A stretch of 64,000 nt of DNA, taken from NCBI GenBank assembly GCA_963971285.1, contig OZ020246.1, positions 12,197,217 through 12,261,216 on the forward strand. Direction: 5' to 3'. This document shows, piece by piece, positions 12,308 through 26,445 of this stretch. Numbering within the stretch: position 1 is the stretch's first letter; the number at the start of each line of letters is the position of its first letter. The translations under genes were made by a program, and so were the position numbers. Origin of the DNA: Astropecten irregularis. Taxonomy: Eukaryota > Echinodermata > Asteroidea > Paxillosida > Astropectinidae. A model generated the notes under the pieces. That model was not told the origin of the DNA. It was given only the letters and a program-made list of their open reading frames with translations, and ran no database searches.

Positions 12308-13612
12308 TAAGTGCAGTTTTTCTGCCGACTGCTCTGCCGTTTTGTCGCATAGCGTGTGGTGCTATACTTGGATTTTCGGCCATGAACATGACTTTGGAAT
12401 TTGGCACAGCTCATACTTTCATTTAGAGTACATCTGGGGCTACATTTTGTGCAAGTTTCAGCTCGATTGCCTCTGTATTGAGGGAGAAATTTCAAACTCT
12501 AGCAGAAAAAAGTGTCTCCTAGTCTAAGCACAGTTTTTTTGCCGCCTGCTCTGCCGTTTGTCGCATAGCGTGTGGTGCTATACTTGGATTTTCGGCCATG
12601 AACATGACTTTGGAATTTGGCACAGCTCATACTTTCCTGTAGAGTACATCTGGGGCTACATTTCGTGCAAGTTTCAGCTCGATTGCCTCAGTATTGAGGG
12701 AGAAATTTCAAACTCTAGCAGAAAAAAGTGTCTCCTAGTCTAAGAGCAGTTTTTTTACCGCCTGCTCTGCCGTTTGTCGCATAGCGTGTGGTGCTATACT
12801 TGGATTTTCGGCCATGAACATGACTTTGGAATTTGGCACAGCTCATACTTTTATTTAGAGTACATCTGGGGCTACCTTTCGTGCAAGTTTCAGCTCGATT
12901 GCCTCTGTATTGAGGGAGAAATTTCAAACTCTAACAGAAAAAAGTGTCTCATAGTCTAAGTGCAGGTTTTTTTTTGCCGCGCGCTCTGCCGTTTTGTTAC
13001 ATAGCGTGTGGTGCTATACTTGGATTTTCGGCCATGAACATGACTTTGGAATTTGGCACTGCTCATACTTTCTTGTAGAGTACATCTGGGGCTACATTTC
13101 GTGCAAGTTTCAGCTCGATTGCCTAAGTATTGAGGGAGAAATTTCAAACTCTAGCAGAAAAAAGTGTCTCCTAGTCTAAGCGCAGTTTTTTTACCGCCTG
13201 CTCTGCCGTTTGTCGCATAGCGTGTGGTGCTATACTTGGATTTTCGGCCATGAACATGACTTTGGAATTTGGCACAGCTCATACTTTCCTGTAGAGTACA
13301 TCTGGGGCTACCTTTCGTGCAAGTTTCAGCTCGATTGCCTCTGTATTGAGGGAGAAATTTCAAACTCTTACAGAAAAAAGTGTCTCATAGTCTAAGTGCA
13401 GGTTTTTTTTTGCCGCGTGCTCTGCCGTTTTGTTACATAGCGTGTGGTGCTATACTTGGATTTTCGGCCATGAACATGACTTTGGAATTTGGCACTGCTC
13501 ATACTTTCCTGTAGAGTACATCTGGGGCTACATTTCGTGCAAGTTTCAGCTCGATTGCCTAAGTATTGAGGGAGAAATTTTAAACTCTAGCAGAAAAAAG
13601 TGTCTCATAGTC
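12308..13612 (+). repeat. Six-monomer duplication, copy 1 (1,305 bp)
   Basis: Six monomers that recur 1,522 bp downstream at 13830-15134. Both carry the 'taagagcag' linker variant and the 'ctttcttgtag' substitution, which link them to 20139-21443 and 31667-32971 as well. Confidence 0.88.
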
Positions 13613-13829
13613 TAAGTGCAGTTTTTCTGCCGACTGCTCTGCCGTTTTGTCGCATAGCGTGTGGTGCTATACTTGGATTTTCGGCCATGAACATGACTTT
13701 GGAATTTGGCACAGCTCATACTTTCCTGTAGAGTACATCTGGGGCTACATTTCGTGCAAGTTTCAGCTCGATTGCCTAAGTATTGAGGGAGAAATTTTAA
13801 ACTCTAGCAGAAAAAAGTGTCTCATAGTC
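13613..13829 (+). repeat. Hybrid monomer at a duplication junction
   Basis: It begins like the m9/m14 monomer at 15135 (linker 'tttttctgccgac', 'cacagctcat'). It ends like the preceding m8/m13 type ('cctaagtattg', 'ttttaaac', 'ctcatagtc'). It sits exactly between the two six-monomer copies, which is the expected product of unequal exchange between those monomer types. Confidence 0.82.
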
Positions 13830-15134
13830 TAAGTGCAGTTTTTCTGCCGACTGCTCTGCCGTTTTGTCGCATAGCGTGTGGTGCTATACTTGGATTTTCG
13901 GCCATGAACATGACTTTGGAATTTGGCACAGCTCATACTTTCATTTAGAGTACATCTGGGGCTACATTTTGTGCAAGTTTCAGCTCGATTGCCTCTGTAT
14001 TGAGGGAGAAATTTCAAACTCTAGCAGAAAAAAGTGTCTCCTAGTCTAAGCACAGTTTTTTTGCCGCCTGCTCTGCCGTTTGTCGCATAGCGTGTGGTGC
14101 TATACTTGGATTTTCGGCCATGAACATGACTTTGGAATTTGGCACAGCTCATACTTTCCTGTAGAGTACATCTGGGGCTACATTTCGTGCAAGTTTCAGC
14201 TCGATTGCCTCAGTATTGAGGGAGAAATTTCAAACTCTAGCAGAAAAAAGTGTCTCCTAGTCTAAGAGCAGTTTTTTTACCGCCTGCTCTGCCGTTTGTC
14301 GCATAGCGTGTGGTGCTATACTTGGATTTTCGGCCATGAACATGACTTTGGAATTTGGCACAGCTCATACTTTTATTTAGAGTACATCTGGGGCTACCTT
14401 TCGTGCAAGTTTCAGCTCGATTGCCTCTGTATTGAGGGAGAAATTTCAAACTCTAACAGAAAAAAGTGTCTCATAGTCTAAGTGCAGGTTTTTTTTTGCC
14501 GCGCGCTCTGCCGTTTTGTTACATAGCGTGTGGTGCTATACTTGGATTTTCGGCCATGAACATGACTTTGGAATTTGGCACTGCTCATACTTTCTTGTAG
14601 AGTACATCTGGGGCTACATTTCGTGCAAGTTTCAGCTCGATTGCCTAAGTATTGAGGGAGAAATTTCAAACTCTAGCAGAAAAAAGTGTCTCCTAGTCTA
14701 AGCGCAGTTTTTTTACCGCCTGCTCTGCCGTTTGTCGCATAGCGTGTGGTGCTATACTTGGATTTTCGGCCATGAACATGACTTTGGAATTTGGCACAGC
14801 TCATACTTTCCTGTAGAGTACATCTGGGGCTACCTTTCGTGCAAGTTTCAGCTCGATTGCCTCTGTATTGAGGGAGAAATTTCAAACTCTTACAGAAAAA
14901 AGTGTCTCATAGTCTAAGTGCAGGTTTTTTTTTGCCGCGTGCTCTGCCGTTTTGTTACATAGCGTGTGGTGCTATACTTGGATTTTCGGCCATGAACATG
15001 ACTTTGGAATTTGGCACTGCTCATACTTTCCTGTAGAGTACATCTGGGGCTACATTTCGTGCAAGTTTCAGCTCGATTGCCTAAGTATTGAGGGAGAAAT
15101 TTTAAACTCTAGCAGAAAAAAGTGTCTCATAGTC
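13830..15134 (+). repeat. Six-monomer duplication, copy 2 (1,305 bp)
   Basis: Matches 12308-13612 in order and length at a 1,522-bp offset. It is followed at 15135 by a regular m9-type monomer rather than by the hybrid. Confidence 0.88.
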
Positions 15135-17526
15135 TAAGTGCAGTTTTTCTGCCGACTGCTCTGCCGTTTTGTCGCATAGCGTGTGGTGCTATACTTGGAT
15201 TTTCGGCCATGAACATGACTTTGGAATTTGGCACAGCTCATACTTTCCTGTAGAGTACATCTGGGGCTACATTTCGTGCAAGTTTCAGCTCGATTGCCTC
15301 AGTATTGAGGGAGAAATTTCAAACTCTAGCAGAAAAAAGTGTCTCCTAGTCTAAGCGCAGTTTTTTTACCGCCTGCTCTGCCGTTTGTCGCATAGCGTGT
15401 GGTGCTATACTTGGATTTTCGGCCATGAACATGACTTTGGAATTTGGCACAGCTCATACTTTCCTGTAGAGTACATCTGGGGCTACCTTTCGTGCAAGTT
15501 TCAGCTCGATTGCCTCAGTATTGAGGGAGAAATTTCAAACTCTAGCAGAAAAAAGTGTCTTATAGTCTAAGTGCAGGGTTTTTTTTGCCGCGTGCTCTGC
15601 CGTTTTGTCACATAGCGTGTGGTGCTATACTTGGATTTTCGGCCATGAACATGACTTTGGAATTTGGCACAGCTCATACTTTCATTTAGAGTACATCTGG
15701 GGCTACATTTTGTGCAAGTTTCAGCTCGATTGCCTCTGTATTGAGGGAGAAATTTCAAACTCTAGCAGAAAAAAGTGTCTCCTAGTCTAAGCACAGTTTT
15801 TTTGCCGCCTGCTCTGCCGTTTGTCGCATAGCGTGTGGTGCTATACTTGGATTTTCGTCCATGAACATGACTTTGGAATTTGGCACTGCTCATACTTTCC
15901 TGTAGAGTACATCTGGGGCTACATTTCGTGCAAGTTTCAGCTCGATTGCCTAAGTATTGAGGGAGAAATTGTAAACTCTAGCAGAAAAAAGTGTCTCATA
16001 GTCTAAGTGCAGTTTTTCTGCCGACTGCTCTGCCGTTTTGTCGCATAGCGTGTGGTGCTATACTTGGATTTTCGGCCATGAACATGACTTTGGAATTTGG
16101 CACAGCTCATACTTTCCTGTAGAGTACATCTGGGGCTACCTTTCGTGCAAGTTTCAGCTCGATTGCCTCTGTATTGAGGGAGAAATTTCAAACTCTAACA
16201 GAAAAAAGTGTCTCATAGTCTAAGTGCAGGTTTTTTTTTGCCGCGTGCTCTGCCGTTTTGTTACATAGCGTGTGGTGCTATACTTGGATTTTCGGCCATG
16301 AACATGACTTTGGAATTTGGCACTGCTCATACTTTCCTGTAGAGTACATCTGGGGCTACATTTCGTGCAAGTTTCAGCTCGATTGCCTAAGTATTGAGGG
16401 AGAAATTTCAAACTCTAGCAGAAAAAAGTGTCTCATAGTCTAAGTGAAGTTTTTCTGCCGACTGCTCTGCCGTTTTGTCGCATAGCGTGTGGTGCTATAC
16501 TTGGATTTTCGGCCATGAACATGACTTTGGAATTTGGCACAGCTCATACTTTCATTTAGAGTACATCTGGGGCTACATTTTGTGCAAGTTTCAGCTCGAT
16601 TGCCTCTGTATTGAGGGAGAAATTTCAAACTCTAGCAGAAAAAAGTGTCTCCTAGTCTAAGCACAGTTTTTTTGCCGCCTGCTCTGCCGTTTGTCGCATA
16701 GCGTGTGGTGCTATACTTGGATTTTCGTCCATGAACATGACTTTGGAATTTGGCACTGCTCATACTTTCCTGTAGAGTACATCTGGGGCTACATTTCGTG
16801 CAAGTTTCAGCTCGATTGCCTAAGTATTGAGGGAGAAATTGTAAACTCTAGCAGAAAAAAGTGTCTCATAGTCTAAGTGCAGTTTTTCTGCCGACTGCTC
16901 TGCCGTTTTGTCGCATAGCGTGTGGTGCTATACTTGGATTTTCGGCCATGAACATGACTTTGGAATTTGGCACAGCTCATACTTTCCTGTAGAGTACATC
17001 TGGGGCTACATTTCGTGCAAGTTTCAGCTCGATTGCCTCAGTATTGAGGGAGAAATTTCAAACTCTAGCAGAAAAAAGTGTCTCCTAGTCTAAGCGCAGT
17101 TTTTTTACCGCCTGCTCTGCCGTTTGTCGCATAGCGTGTGGTGCTATACTTGGATTTTCGGCCATGAACATGACTTTGGAATTTGGCACAGCTCATACTT
17201 TTATTTAGAGTACATCTGGGGCTACCTTTCGTGCAAGTTTCAGCTCGATTGCCTCTGTATTGAGGGAGAAATTTCAAACTCTAACAGAAAAAAGTGTCTC
17301 ATAGTCTAAGTGCAGGTTTTTTTTTGCCGCGCGCTCTGCCGTTTTGTTACATAGCGTGTGGTGCTATACTTGGATTTTCGGCCATGAACATGACTTCCGA
17401 ATTTGGCACAGCTCATACTTTCATTTAGAGTACATCTGGGGCTACATTTCGTGCAAGTTTCAGCTCGATTGCCTCAGTATTGAGGGAGAAATTTCAAACT
17501 CTAGCAGAAAAAAGTGTCTTATAGTC

Positions 17527-18179
17527 TAAGTGCAGGGTTTTTTTTGCCGCGTGCTCTGCCGTTTTGTCACATAGCGTGTGGTGCTATACTTGGATTTTCG
17601 GCCATGAACATGACTTTGGAATTTGGCACAGCTCATACTTTCATTTAGAGTACATCTGGGGCTACATTTTGTGCAAGTTTCAGCTCGATTGCCTCTGTAT
17701 TGAGGGAGAAATTTCAAACTCTAGCAGAAAAAAGTGTCTCCTAAGTCTAAGCACAGTTTTTTTGCCGCCTGCTCTGCCGTTTGTCGCATAGCGTGTGGTG
17801 CTATACTTGGATTTTCGGCCATGAACATGACTTTGGAATTTGGCACAGCTCATACTTTCCTGTAGAGTACATCTGGGGCTACATTTCGTGCAAGTTTCAG
17901 CTCGATTGCCTCAGTATTGAGGGAGAAATTTCAAACTCTAGCAGAAAAAAGTGTCTCCTAGTCTAAGCGCAGTTTTTTTACCGCCTGCTCTGCCGTTTGT
18001 CGCATAGCGTGTGGTGCTATACTTGGATTTTCGGCCATGAACATGACTTTGGAATTTGGCACAGCTCATACTTTTATTTAGAGTACATCTGGGGCTACCT
18101 TTCGTGCAAGTTTCAGCTCGATTGCCTCTGTATTGAGGGAGAAATTTCAAACTCTAACAGAAAAAAGTGTCTCATAGTC
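17527..18179 (+). repeat. Three-monomer stretch replaced between super-unit copies (copy 1 form)
   Basis: Order here is m11-type ('agggtttttttt'), an m3-like body with 'taagcacag' linker, and m4-type ('cttttattta'). At the same place in copy 2 (29055-29708) three different monomers occur. The order here agrees with 8610-9261 in the left partial copy, so this is probably the older arrangement. Confidence 0.8.
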
Positions 18180-21100
18180 TAAGTGCAGGTTTTTTTTGGC
18201 CGCGCGCTCTGCCGTTTTGTTACATAGCGTGTGGTGCTATACTTGGATTTTCGGCCATGAACATGACTTTGGAATTTGGCACTGCTCATACTTTCCTGTA
18301 GAGTACATCTGGGGCTACATTTCGTGCAAGTTTCAGCTCGATTGCCTAAGTATTGAGGGAGAAATTTCAAACTCTAGCAGAAAAAAGTGTCTCCTAGTCT
18401 AAGCGCAGTTTTTTTACCGCCTGCTCTGCCGTTTGTCGCATAGCGTGTGGTGCTATACTTGGATTTTCGGCCATGAACATGACTTTGGAATTTGGCACAG
18501 CTCATACTTTCCTGTAGAGTACATCTGGGGCTACCTTTCGTGCAAGTTTCAGCTCGATTGCCTCTGTATTGAGGGAGAAATTTCAAACTCTTACAGAAAA
18601 AAGTGTCTCATAGTCTAAGTGCAGGTTTTTTTTTTGCCGCGTGCTCTGCCGTTTTGTTACATAGCGTGTGGTGCTATACTTGGATTTTCGGCCATGAACA
18701 TGACTTTGGAATTTGGCACAGCTCATACTTTCATTTAGAGTACATCTGGGGCTACATTTTGTGCAAGTTTCAGCTCGATTGCCTCTGTATTGAGGGAGAA
18801 ATTTCAAACTCTAGCAGAAAAAAGTGTCTCCTAGTCTAAGCACAGTTTTTTTGCCGCCTGCTCTGCCGTTTGTCGCATAGCGTGTGGTGCTATACTTGGA
18901 TTTTCGGCCATGAACATGACTTTGGAATTTGGCACAGCTCATACTTTCATTTAGAGTACATCTGGGGCTACATTTTGTGCAAGTTTCAGCTCGATTGCCT
19001 CTGTATTGAGGGAGAAATTTCAAACTCTAGCAGAAAAAAGTGTCTCCTAGTCTAAGCACAGTTTTTTTGCCGCCTGCTCTGCCGTTTGTCGCATAGCGTG
19101 TGGTGCTATACTTGGATTTTCGTCCATGAACATGACTTTGGAATTTGGCACTGCTCATACTTTCCTGTAGAGTACATCTGGGGCTACATTTCGTGCAAGT
19201 TTCAGCTCGATTGCCTAAGTATTGAGGGAGAAATTGTAAACTCTAGCAGAAAAAAGTGTCTCATAGTCTAAGTGCAGTTTTTCTGCCGACTGCTCTGCCG
19301 TTTTGTCGCATAGCGTGTGGTGCTATACTTGGATTTTCGGCCATGAACATGACTTTGGAATTTGGCACAGCTCATACTTTCATTTAGAGTACATCTGGGG
19401 CTACATTTTGTGCAAGTTTCAGCTCGATTGCCTTTGTATTGAGGGAGAAATTTCAAACTCTAGCAGAAAAAAGTGTCTCCTAGTCTAAGCACAGTTTTTT
19501 TGCCGCCTGCTCTGCCGTTTGTCGCATAGCGTGTGGTGCTATACTTGGATTTTCGGCCATGAACATGACTTTGGAATTTGGCACAGCTCATACTTTCCTA
19601 TAGAGAACATCTGGGGCTACATTTCGTGCAAGTTTCAGCTCGATTCCCTAAGTATTGAGGGAGAAATTTCAAACTCTAGCAGAAAAAAGTGTCTCATAGT
19701 CTAAGTGCAGTTTTTCTGCCGACTGCTCTGCCGTTTTGTCGCATAGCGTGTGGTGCTATACTTGGATTTTCGGCCATGAACATGACTTTGGAATTTGGCA
19801 CAGCTCATACTTTCCTGTAGAGTACATCTGGGGCTACATTTCGTGCAAGTTTCAGTTCGATTGCCTAAGGATTGAGGGAGAAATTTCAAACTCTAACAGA
19901 AAAAAGTGTCTCATAGTCTAAGTGCAGGTTTTTTTTTGCCGCCTGCTCTGCCGTTTTGTCGCATAGCGTGTGGTGCTATACTTGGATTTTCGGCCATGAA
20001 CATGACTTTGGAATTTGGCACTGCTCATACTTTCCTGTAGAGTACATCTGGGGCTACATTTCGTGCAAGTTTCAGCTCGATTGCCTAAGTATTGAGGGAG
20101 AAATTTTAAACTCTAGCAGAAAAAAGTGTCTCATAGTCTAAGTGCAGTTTTTCTGCCGACTGCTCTGCCGTTTTGTCGCATAGCGTGTGGTGCTATACTT
20201 GGATTTTCGGCCATGAACATGACTTTGGAATTTGGCACAGCTCATACTTTCATTTAGAGTACATCTGGGGCTACATTTTGTGCAAGTTTCAGCTCGATTG
20301 CCTCTGTATTGAGGGAGAAATTTCAAACTCTAGCAGAAAAAAGTGTCTCCTAGTCTAAGCACAGTTTTTTTGCCGCCTGCTCTGCCGTTTGTCGCATAGC
20401 GTGTGGTGCTATACTTGGATTTTCGGCCATGAACATGACTTTGGAATTTGGCACAGCTCATACTTTCCTGTAGAGTACATCTGGGGCTACATTTCGTGCA
20501 AGTTTCAGCTCGATTGCCTCAGTATTGAGGGAGAAATTTCAAACTCTAGCAGAAAAAAGTGTCTCCTAGTCTAAGAGCAGTTTTTTTACCGCCTGCTCTG
20601 CCGTTTGTCGCATAGCGTGTGGTGCTATACTTGGATTTTCGGCCATGAACATGACTTTGGAATTTGGCACAGCTCATACTTTTATTTAGAGTACATCTGG
20701 GGCTACCTTTCGTGCAAGTTTCAGCTCGATTGCCTCTGTATTGAGGGAGAAATTTCAAACTCTAACAGAAAAAAGTGTCTCATAGTCTAAGTGCAGGTTT
20801 TTTTTTGCCGCGCGCTCTGCCGTTTTGTTACATAGCGTGTGGTGCTATACTTGGATTTTCGGCCATGAACATGACTTTGGAATTTGGCACTGCTCATACT
20901 TTCTTGTAGAGTACATCTGGGGCTACATTTCGTGCAAGTTTCAGCTCGATTGCCTAAGTATTGAGGGAGAAATTTCAAACTCTAGCAGAAAAAAGTGTCT
21001 CCTAGTCTAAGCGCAGTTTTTTTACCGCCTGCTCTGCCGTTTGTCGCATAGCGTGTGGTGCTATACTTGGATTTTCGGCCATGAACATGACTTTGGAATT

Positions 21101-22096
21101 TGGCACAGCTCATACTTTCCTGTAGAGTACATCTGGGGCTACCTTTCGTGCAAGTTTCAGCTCGATTGCCTCTGTATTGAGGGAGAAATTTCAAACTCTT
21201 ACAGAAAAAAGTGTCTCATAGTCTAAGTGCAGGTTTTTTTTTGCCGCGTGCTCTGCCGTTTTGTTACATAGCGTGTGGTGCTATACTTGGATTTTCGGCC
21301 ATGAACATGACTTTGGAATTTGGCACTGCTCATACTTTCCTGTAGAGTACATCTGGGGCTACATTTCGTGCAAGTTTCAGCTCGATTGCCTAAGTATTGA
21401 GGGAGAAATTTTAAACTCTAGCAGAAAAAAGTGTCTCATAGTCTAAGTGCAGTTTTTCTGCCGACTGCTCTGCCGTTTTGTCGCATAGCGTGTGGTGCTA
21501 TACTTGGATTTTCGGCCATGAACATGACTTTGGAATTTGGCACAGCTCATACTTTCCTGTAGAGTACATCTGGGGCTACATTTCGTGCAAGTTTCAGCTC
21601 GATTGCCTCAGTATTGAGGGAGAAATTTCAAACTCTAGCAGAAAAAAGTGTCTCCTAGTCTAAGCGCAGTTTTTTTACCGCCTGCTCTGCCGTTTGTCGC
21701 ATAGCGTGTGGTGCTATACTTGGATTTTCGGCCATGAACATGACTTTGGAATTTGGCACAGCTCATACTTTCCTGTAGAGTACATCTGGGGCTACCTTTC
21801 GTGCAAGTTTCAGCTCGATTGCCTCAGTATTGAGGGAGAAATTTCAAACTCTAGCAGAAAAAAGTGTCTTATAGTCTAAGTGCAGGGTTTTTTTTGCCGC
21901 GTGCTCTGCCGTTTTGTCACATAGCGTGTGGTGCTATACTTGGATTTTCGGCCATGAACATGACTTTGGAATTTGGCACAGCTCATACTTTCATTTAGAG
22001 TACATCTGGGGCTACATTTTGTGCAAGTTTCAGCTCGATTGCCTCAGTATTGAGGGAGAAATTTCAAACTCTAGCAGAAAAAAGTGTCTCCTAGTC

Positions 22097-22312
22097 TAAG
22101 CGCAGTTTTTTTACCGCCTGCTCTGCCGTTTGTCGCATAGCGTGTGGTGCTATACTTGGATTTTCGGCCATGAACATGACTTTGGAATTTGGCACAGCTC
22201 ATACTTTCCTGTAGAGTACATCTGGGGCTACCTTTCGTGCAAGTTTCAGCTCGATTGCCTCAGTATTGAGGGAGAAATTTCAAACTCTAGCAGAAAAAAG
22301 TGTCTTATAGTC
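22097..22312 (+). repeat. Monomer missing from super-unit copy 2
   Basis: This m10-like monomer follows an m11-linked monomer at 21877 and precedes another m11-type at 22313. In copy 2 the offset drops here from 11,528 to 11,312 bp, a loss of 216 bp or exactly one monomer. Copy 2 has a single hybrid monomer (33405) instead of 21877 plus 22097. Confidence 0.85.
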
Positions 22313-25300
22313 TAAGTGCAGGGTTTTTTTTGCCGCGTGCTCTGCCGTTTTGTCACATAGCGTGTGGTGCTATACTTGGATTTTCGGCCATGAACATGAC
22401 TTTGGAATTTGGCACAGCTCATACTTTCATTTAGAGTACATCTGGGGCTACATTTTGTGCAAGTTTCAGCTCGATTGCCTCTGTATTGAGGGAGAAATTT
22501 CAAACTCTAGCAGAAAAAAGTGTCTCCTAGTCTAAGCACAGTTTTTTTGCCGCCTGCTCTGCCGTTTGTCGCATAGCGTGTGGTGCTATACTTGGATTTT
22601 CGTCCATGAACATGACTTTGGAATTTGGCACTGCTCATACTTTCCTGTAGAGTACATCTGGGGCTACATTTCGTGCAAGTTTCAGCTCGATTGCCTAAGT
22701 ATTGAGGGAGAAATTGTAAACTCTAGCAGAAAAAAGTGTCTCATAGTCTAAGTGCAGTTTTTCTGCCGACTGCTCTGCCGTTTTGTCGCATAGCGTGTGG
22801 TGCTATACTTGGATTTTCGGCCATGAACATGACTTTGGAATTTGGCACAGCTCATACTTTCCTGTAGAGTACATCTGGGGCTACATTTCGTGCAAGTTTC
22901 AGCTCGATTGCCTCAGTATTGAGGGAGAAATTTCAAACTCTAGCAGAAAAAAGTGTCTCATAGTCTAAGTGCAGTTTTTCTGCCGACTGCTCTGCCGTTT
23001 TGTCTCATAGCGTGTGGTGCTATACTTGGATTTTCGGCCATGAACATGACTTTGGAATTTGGCACAGCTCATACTTTCCTGTAGAGTACATCTGGGGCTA
23101 CATTTCGTGCAAGTTTCAGTTCGATTGCCTAAGGATTGAGGGAGAAATTTCAAACTCTAACAGAAAAAAGTGTCTCATAGTCTAAGTGCAGGTTTTTTTT
23201 TGCCGCCTGCTCTGCCGTTTTGTCGCATAGCGTGTGGTGCTATACTTGGATTTTCGGCCATGAACATGACTTTGGAATTTGGCACTGCTCATACTTTCCT
23301 GTAGAGTACATCTGGGGCTACATTTCGTGCAAGTTTCAGCTCGATTGCCTAAGTATTGAGGGAGAAATTTTAAACTCTAGCAGAAAAAAGTGTCTCATAG
23401 TCTAAGTGCAGTTTTTCTGCCGACTGCTCTGCCGTTTTGTCGCATAGCGTGTGGTGCTATACTTGGATTTTCGGCCATGAACATGACTTTGGAATTTGGC
23501 ACAGCTCATACTTTCCTGTAGAGTACATCTGGGGCTACATTTCGTGCAAGTTTTAGCTCGATTGCCTCAGTATTGAGGGAGAAATTTCAAACTCTAGCAG
23601 AAAAAAGTGTCTCCTAGTCTAAGTGCAGTTTTTCTGCCGACTGCTCTGCCGTTTTGTCGCATAGCGTGTGGTGCTATACTTGGATTTTCGGCCATGAACA
23701 TGACTTTGGAATTTGGCACAGCTCATACTTTCATTTAGAGTACATCTGGGGCTACATTTTGTGCAAGTTTCAGCTCGATTGCCTCTGTATTGAGGGAGAA
23801 ATTTCAAACTCTAGCAGAAAAAAGTGTCTCCTAGTCTAAGCACAGTTTTTTTGCCGCCTGCTCTGCCGTTTGTCGCATAGCGTGTGGTGCTATACTTGGA
23901 TTTTCGTCCATGAACATGACTTTGGAATTTGGCACTGCTCATACTTTCCTGTAGAGTACATCTGGGGCTACATTTCGTGCAAGTTTCAGCTCGATTGCCT
24001 AAGTATTGAGGGAGAAATTGTAAACTTTAGCAGAAAAAAGTGTCTCATAGTCTAAGTGCAGTTTTTCTGCCGACTGCTCTGCCGTTTTGTCGCATAGCGT
24101 GTGGTGCTATACTTGGATTTTCGGCCATGAACATGACTTTGGAATTTGGCACAGCTCATACTTTCATTTAGAGTACATCTGGGGCTACATTTTGTGCAAG
24201 TTTCAGCTCGATTGCCTTTGTATTGAGGGAGAAATTTCAAACTCTAGCAGAAAAAAGTGTCTCCTAGTCTAAGCACAGTTTTTTTGCCGCCTGCTCTGCC
24301 GTTTGTCGCATAGCGTGTGGTGCTATACTTGGATTTTCGGCCATGAACATGACTTTGGAATTTGGCACAGCTCATACTTTCCTATAGAGAACATCTGGGG
24401 CTACATTTCGTGCAAGTTTCAGCTCGATTCCCTAAGTATTGAGGGAGAAATTTCAAACTCTAGCAGAAAAAAGTGTCTCATAGTCTAAGTGCAGTTTTTC
24501 TGCCGACTGCTCTGCCGTTTTGTCGCATAGCGTGTGGTGCTATACTTGGATTTTCGGCCATGAACATGACTTTGGAATTTGGCACAGCTCATACTTTCCT
24601 GTAGAGTACATCTGGGGCTACATTTCGTGCAAGTGTCAGTTCGATTGCCTAAGGATTGAGGGAGAAATTTCAAACTCTAACAGAAAAAAGTGTCTCATAG
24701 TCTAAGTGCAGGTTTTTTTTTGCCGCCTGCTCTGCCGTTTTGTCGCATAGCGTGTGGTGCTATACTTGGATTTTCGGCCATGAACATGACTTTGGAATTT
24801 GGCACTGCTCATACTTTCCTGTAGAGTACATCTGGGGCTACATTTCGTGCAAGTTTCAGCTCGATTGCCTAAGTATTGAGGGAGAAATTTTAAACTCTAG
24901 CAGAAAAAAGTGTCTCATAGTCTAAGTGCAGTTTTTCTGCCGACTGCTCTGCCGTTTTGTCGCATAGCGTGTGGTGCTATACTTGGATTTTCGGCCATGA
25001 ACATGACTTTGGAATTTGGCACAGCTCATACTTTCCTGTAGAGTACATCTGGGGCTACATTTCGTGCAAGTTTCAGCTCGATTGCCTAAGTATTGAGGGA
25101 GAAATTTCAAACTCTAGCAGAAAAAAGTGTCTCCTAGTCTAAGCGCAGTTTTTTTACCGCCTGCTCTGCCGTTTGTCGCATAGCGTGTGGTGCTATACTT
25201 GGATTTTCGGCCATGAACATGACTTTGGAATTTGGCACAGCTCATACTTTCCTGTAGAGTACATCTGGGGCTACCTTTCGTGCAAGTTTCAGCTCGATTG

Positions 25301-26445
25301 CCTCAGTATTGAGGGAGAAATTTCAAACTCTAGCAGAAAAAAGTGTCTTATAGTCTAAGTGCAGGTTTTTTTTTGCCGCGTGCTCTGCCGTTTTGTCACA
25401 TAGCGTGTGGTGCTATACTTGGATTTTCGGCCATGAACATGACTTTGGAATTTGGCACAGCTCATACTTTCATTTAGAGTACATCTGGGGCTACATTTTG
25501 TGCAAGTTTCAGCTCGATTGCCTCTGTATTGAGGGAGAAATTTCAAACTCTAGCAGAAAAAAGTGTCTCCTAGTCTAAGCACAGTTTTTTTGCCGCCTGC
25601 TCTGCCGTTTTGTCGCATAGCGTGTGGTGCTATACTTGGATTTTCGGCCATGAACATGACTTTGGAATTTGGCACAGCTCATACTTTCCTGTAGAGTACA
25701 TCTGGGGCTACATTTCGTGCAAGTTTCAGCTCGATTGCCTAAGGATTGAGGGAGAAATTTCAAACTCTAACAGAAAAAAGTGTCTCATAGTCTAAGTGCA
25801 GGTTTTTTTTTGCCGCCTGCTCTGCCGTTTTGTCGCATAGCGTGTGGTGCTATACTTGGATTTTCGGCCATGAACATGACTTTGGAATTTGGCACTGCTC
25901 ATACTTTCCTGTAGAGTACATCTGGGGCTACATTTCGTGCAAGTTTCAGCTCGATTGCCTAAGTATTGAGGGAGAAATTTTAAACTCTAGCAGAAAAAAG
26001 TGTCTCATAGTCTAAGTGCAGTTTTTCTGCCGACTGCTCTGCCGTTTTGTCGCATAGCGTGTGGTGCTATACTTGGATTTTCGGCCATGAACATGACTTT
26101 GGAATTTGGCAAAGCTCATACTTTCCTGTAGAGTACATCTGGGGCTACATTTCGTGCAAGTTTTAGCTCGATTGCCTCAGTATTGAGGGAGAAATTTCAA
26201 ACTCTAGCAGAAAAAAGTGTCTCCTAGTCTAAGCGCAGTTTTTTTACCGCCTGCTCTGCCGTTTGTCGCATAGCGTGTGGTGCTATACTTGGATTTTCGG
26301 CCATGAACATGACTTTGGAATTTGGCACAGCTCATACTTTCCTGTAGAGTACATCTAGGGTTACCTTTCGTGCAAGTTTCAGCTCGATTGACTCAGTATT
26401 GAGGGAGAAATTTCAAACTCTAGCAGAAAAAAGTGTCTCCTAGTC

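Larger units (their letters stand above)
7741..15134 (+). repeat. Rearranged partial copy of the 53-monomer unit
   Basis: From 7741 the subtype order follows that of 16658-21443 in the next block: offsets are 8,917-8,919 bp for 7741-10133 and 7,830-7,831 bp for 10134-13612. The change in offset is one extra five-monomer duplication at 9046-11221. Diagnostic shared monomers include the pair with 'gacttccgaa' (8390s and 17307) and the 'cctatagagaac' monomer (11655 and 19486). From 13613 the order is extended by a further duplication. It probably belongs to the same expansion as 15135-38190 but has been rearranged. Confidence 0.8.

Noticed and set aside
22097-22312. Assembly error as the cause of the one-monomer differences between super-units
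   Set aside because: Not excluded, but each difference comes with a properly formed hybrid monomer and private variants on both sides, which random misjoining would not be expected to give so consistently.
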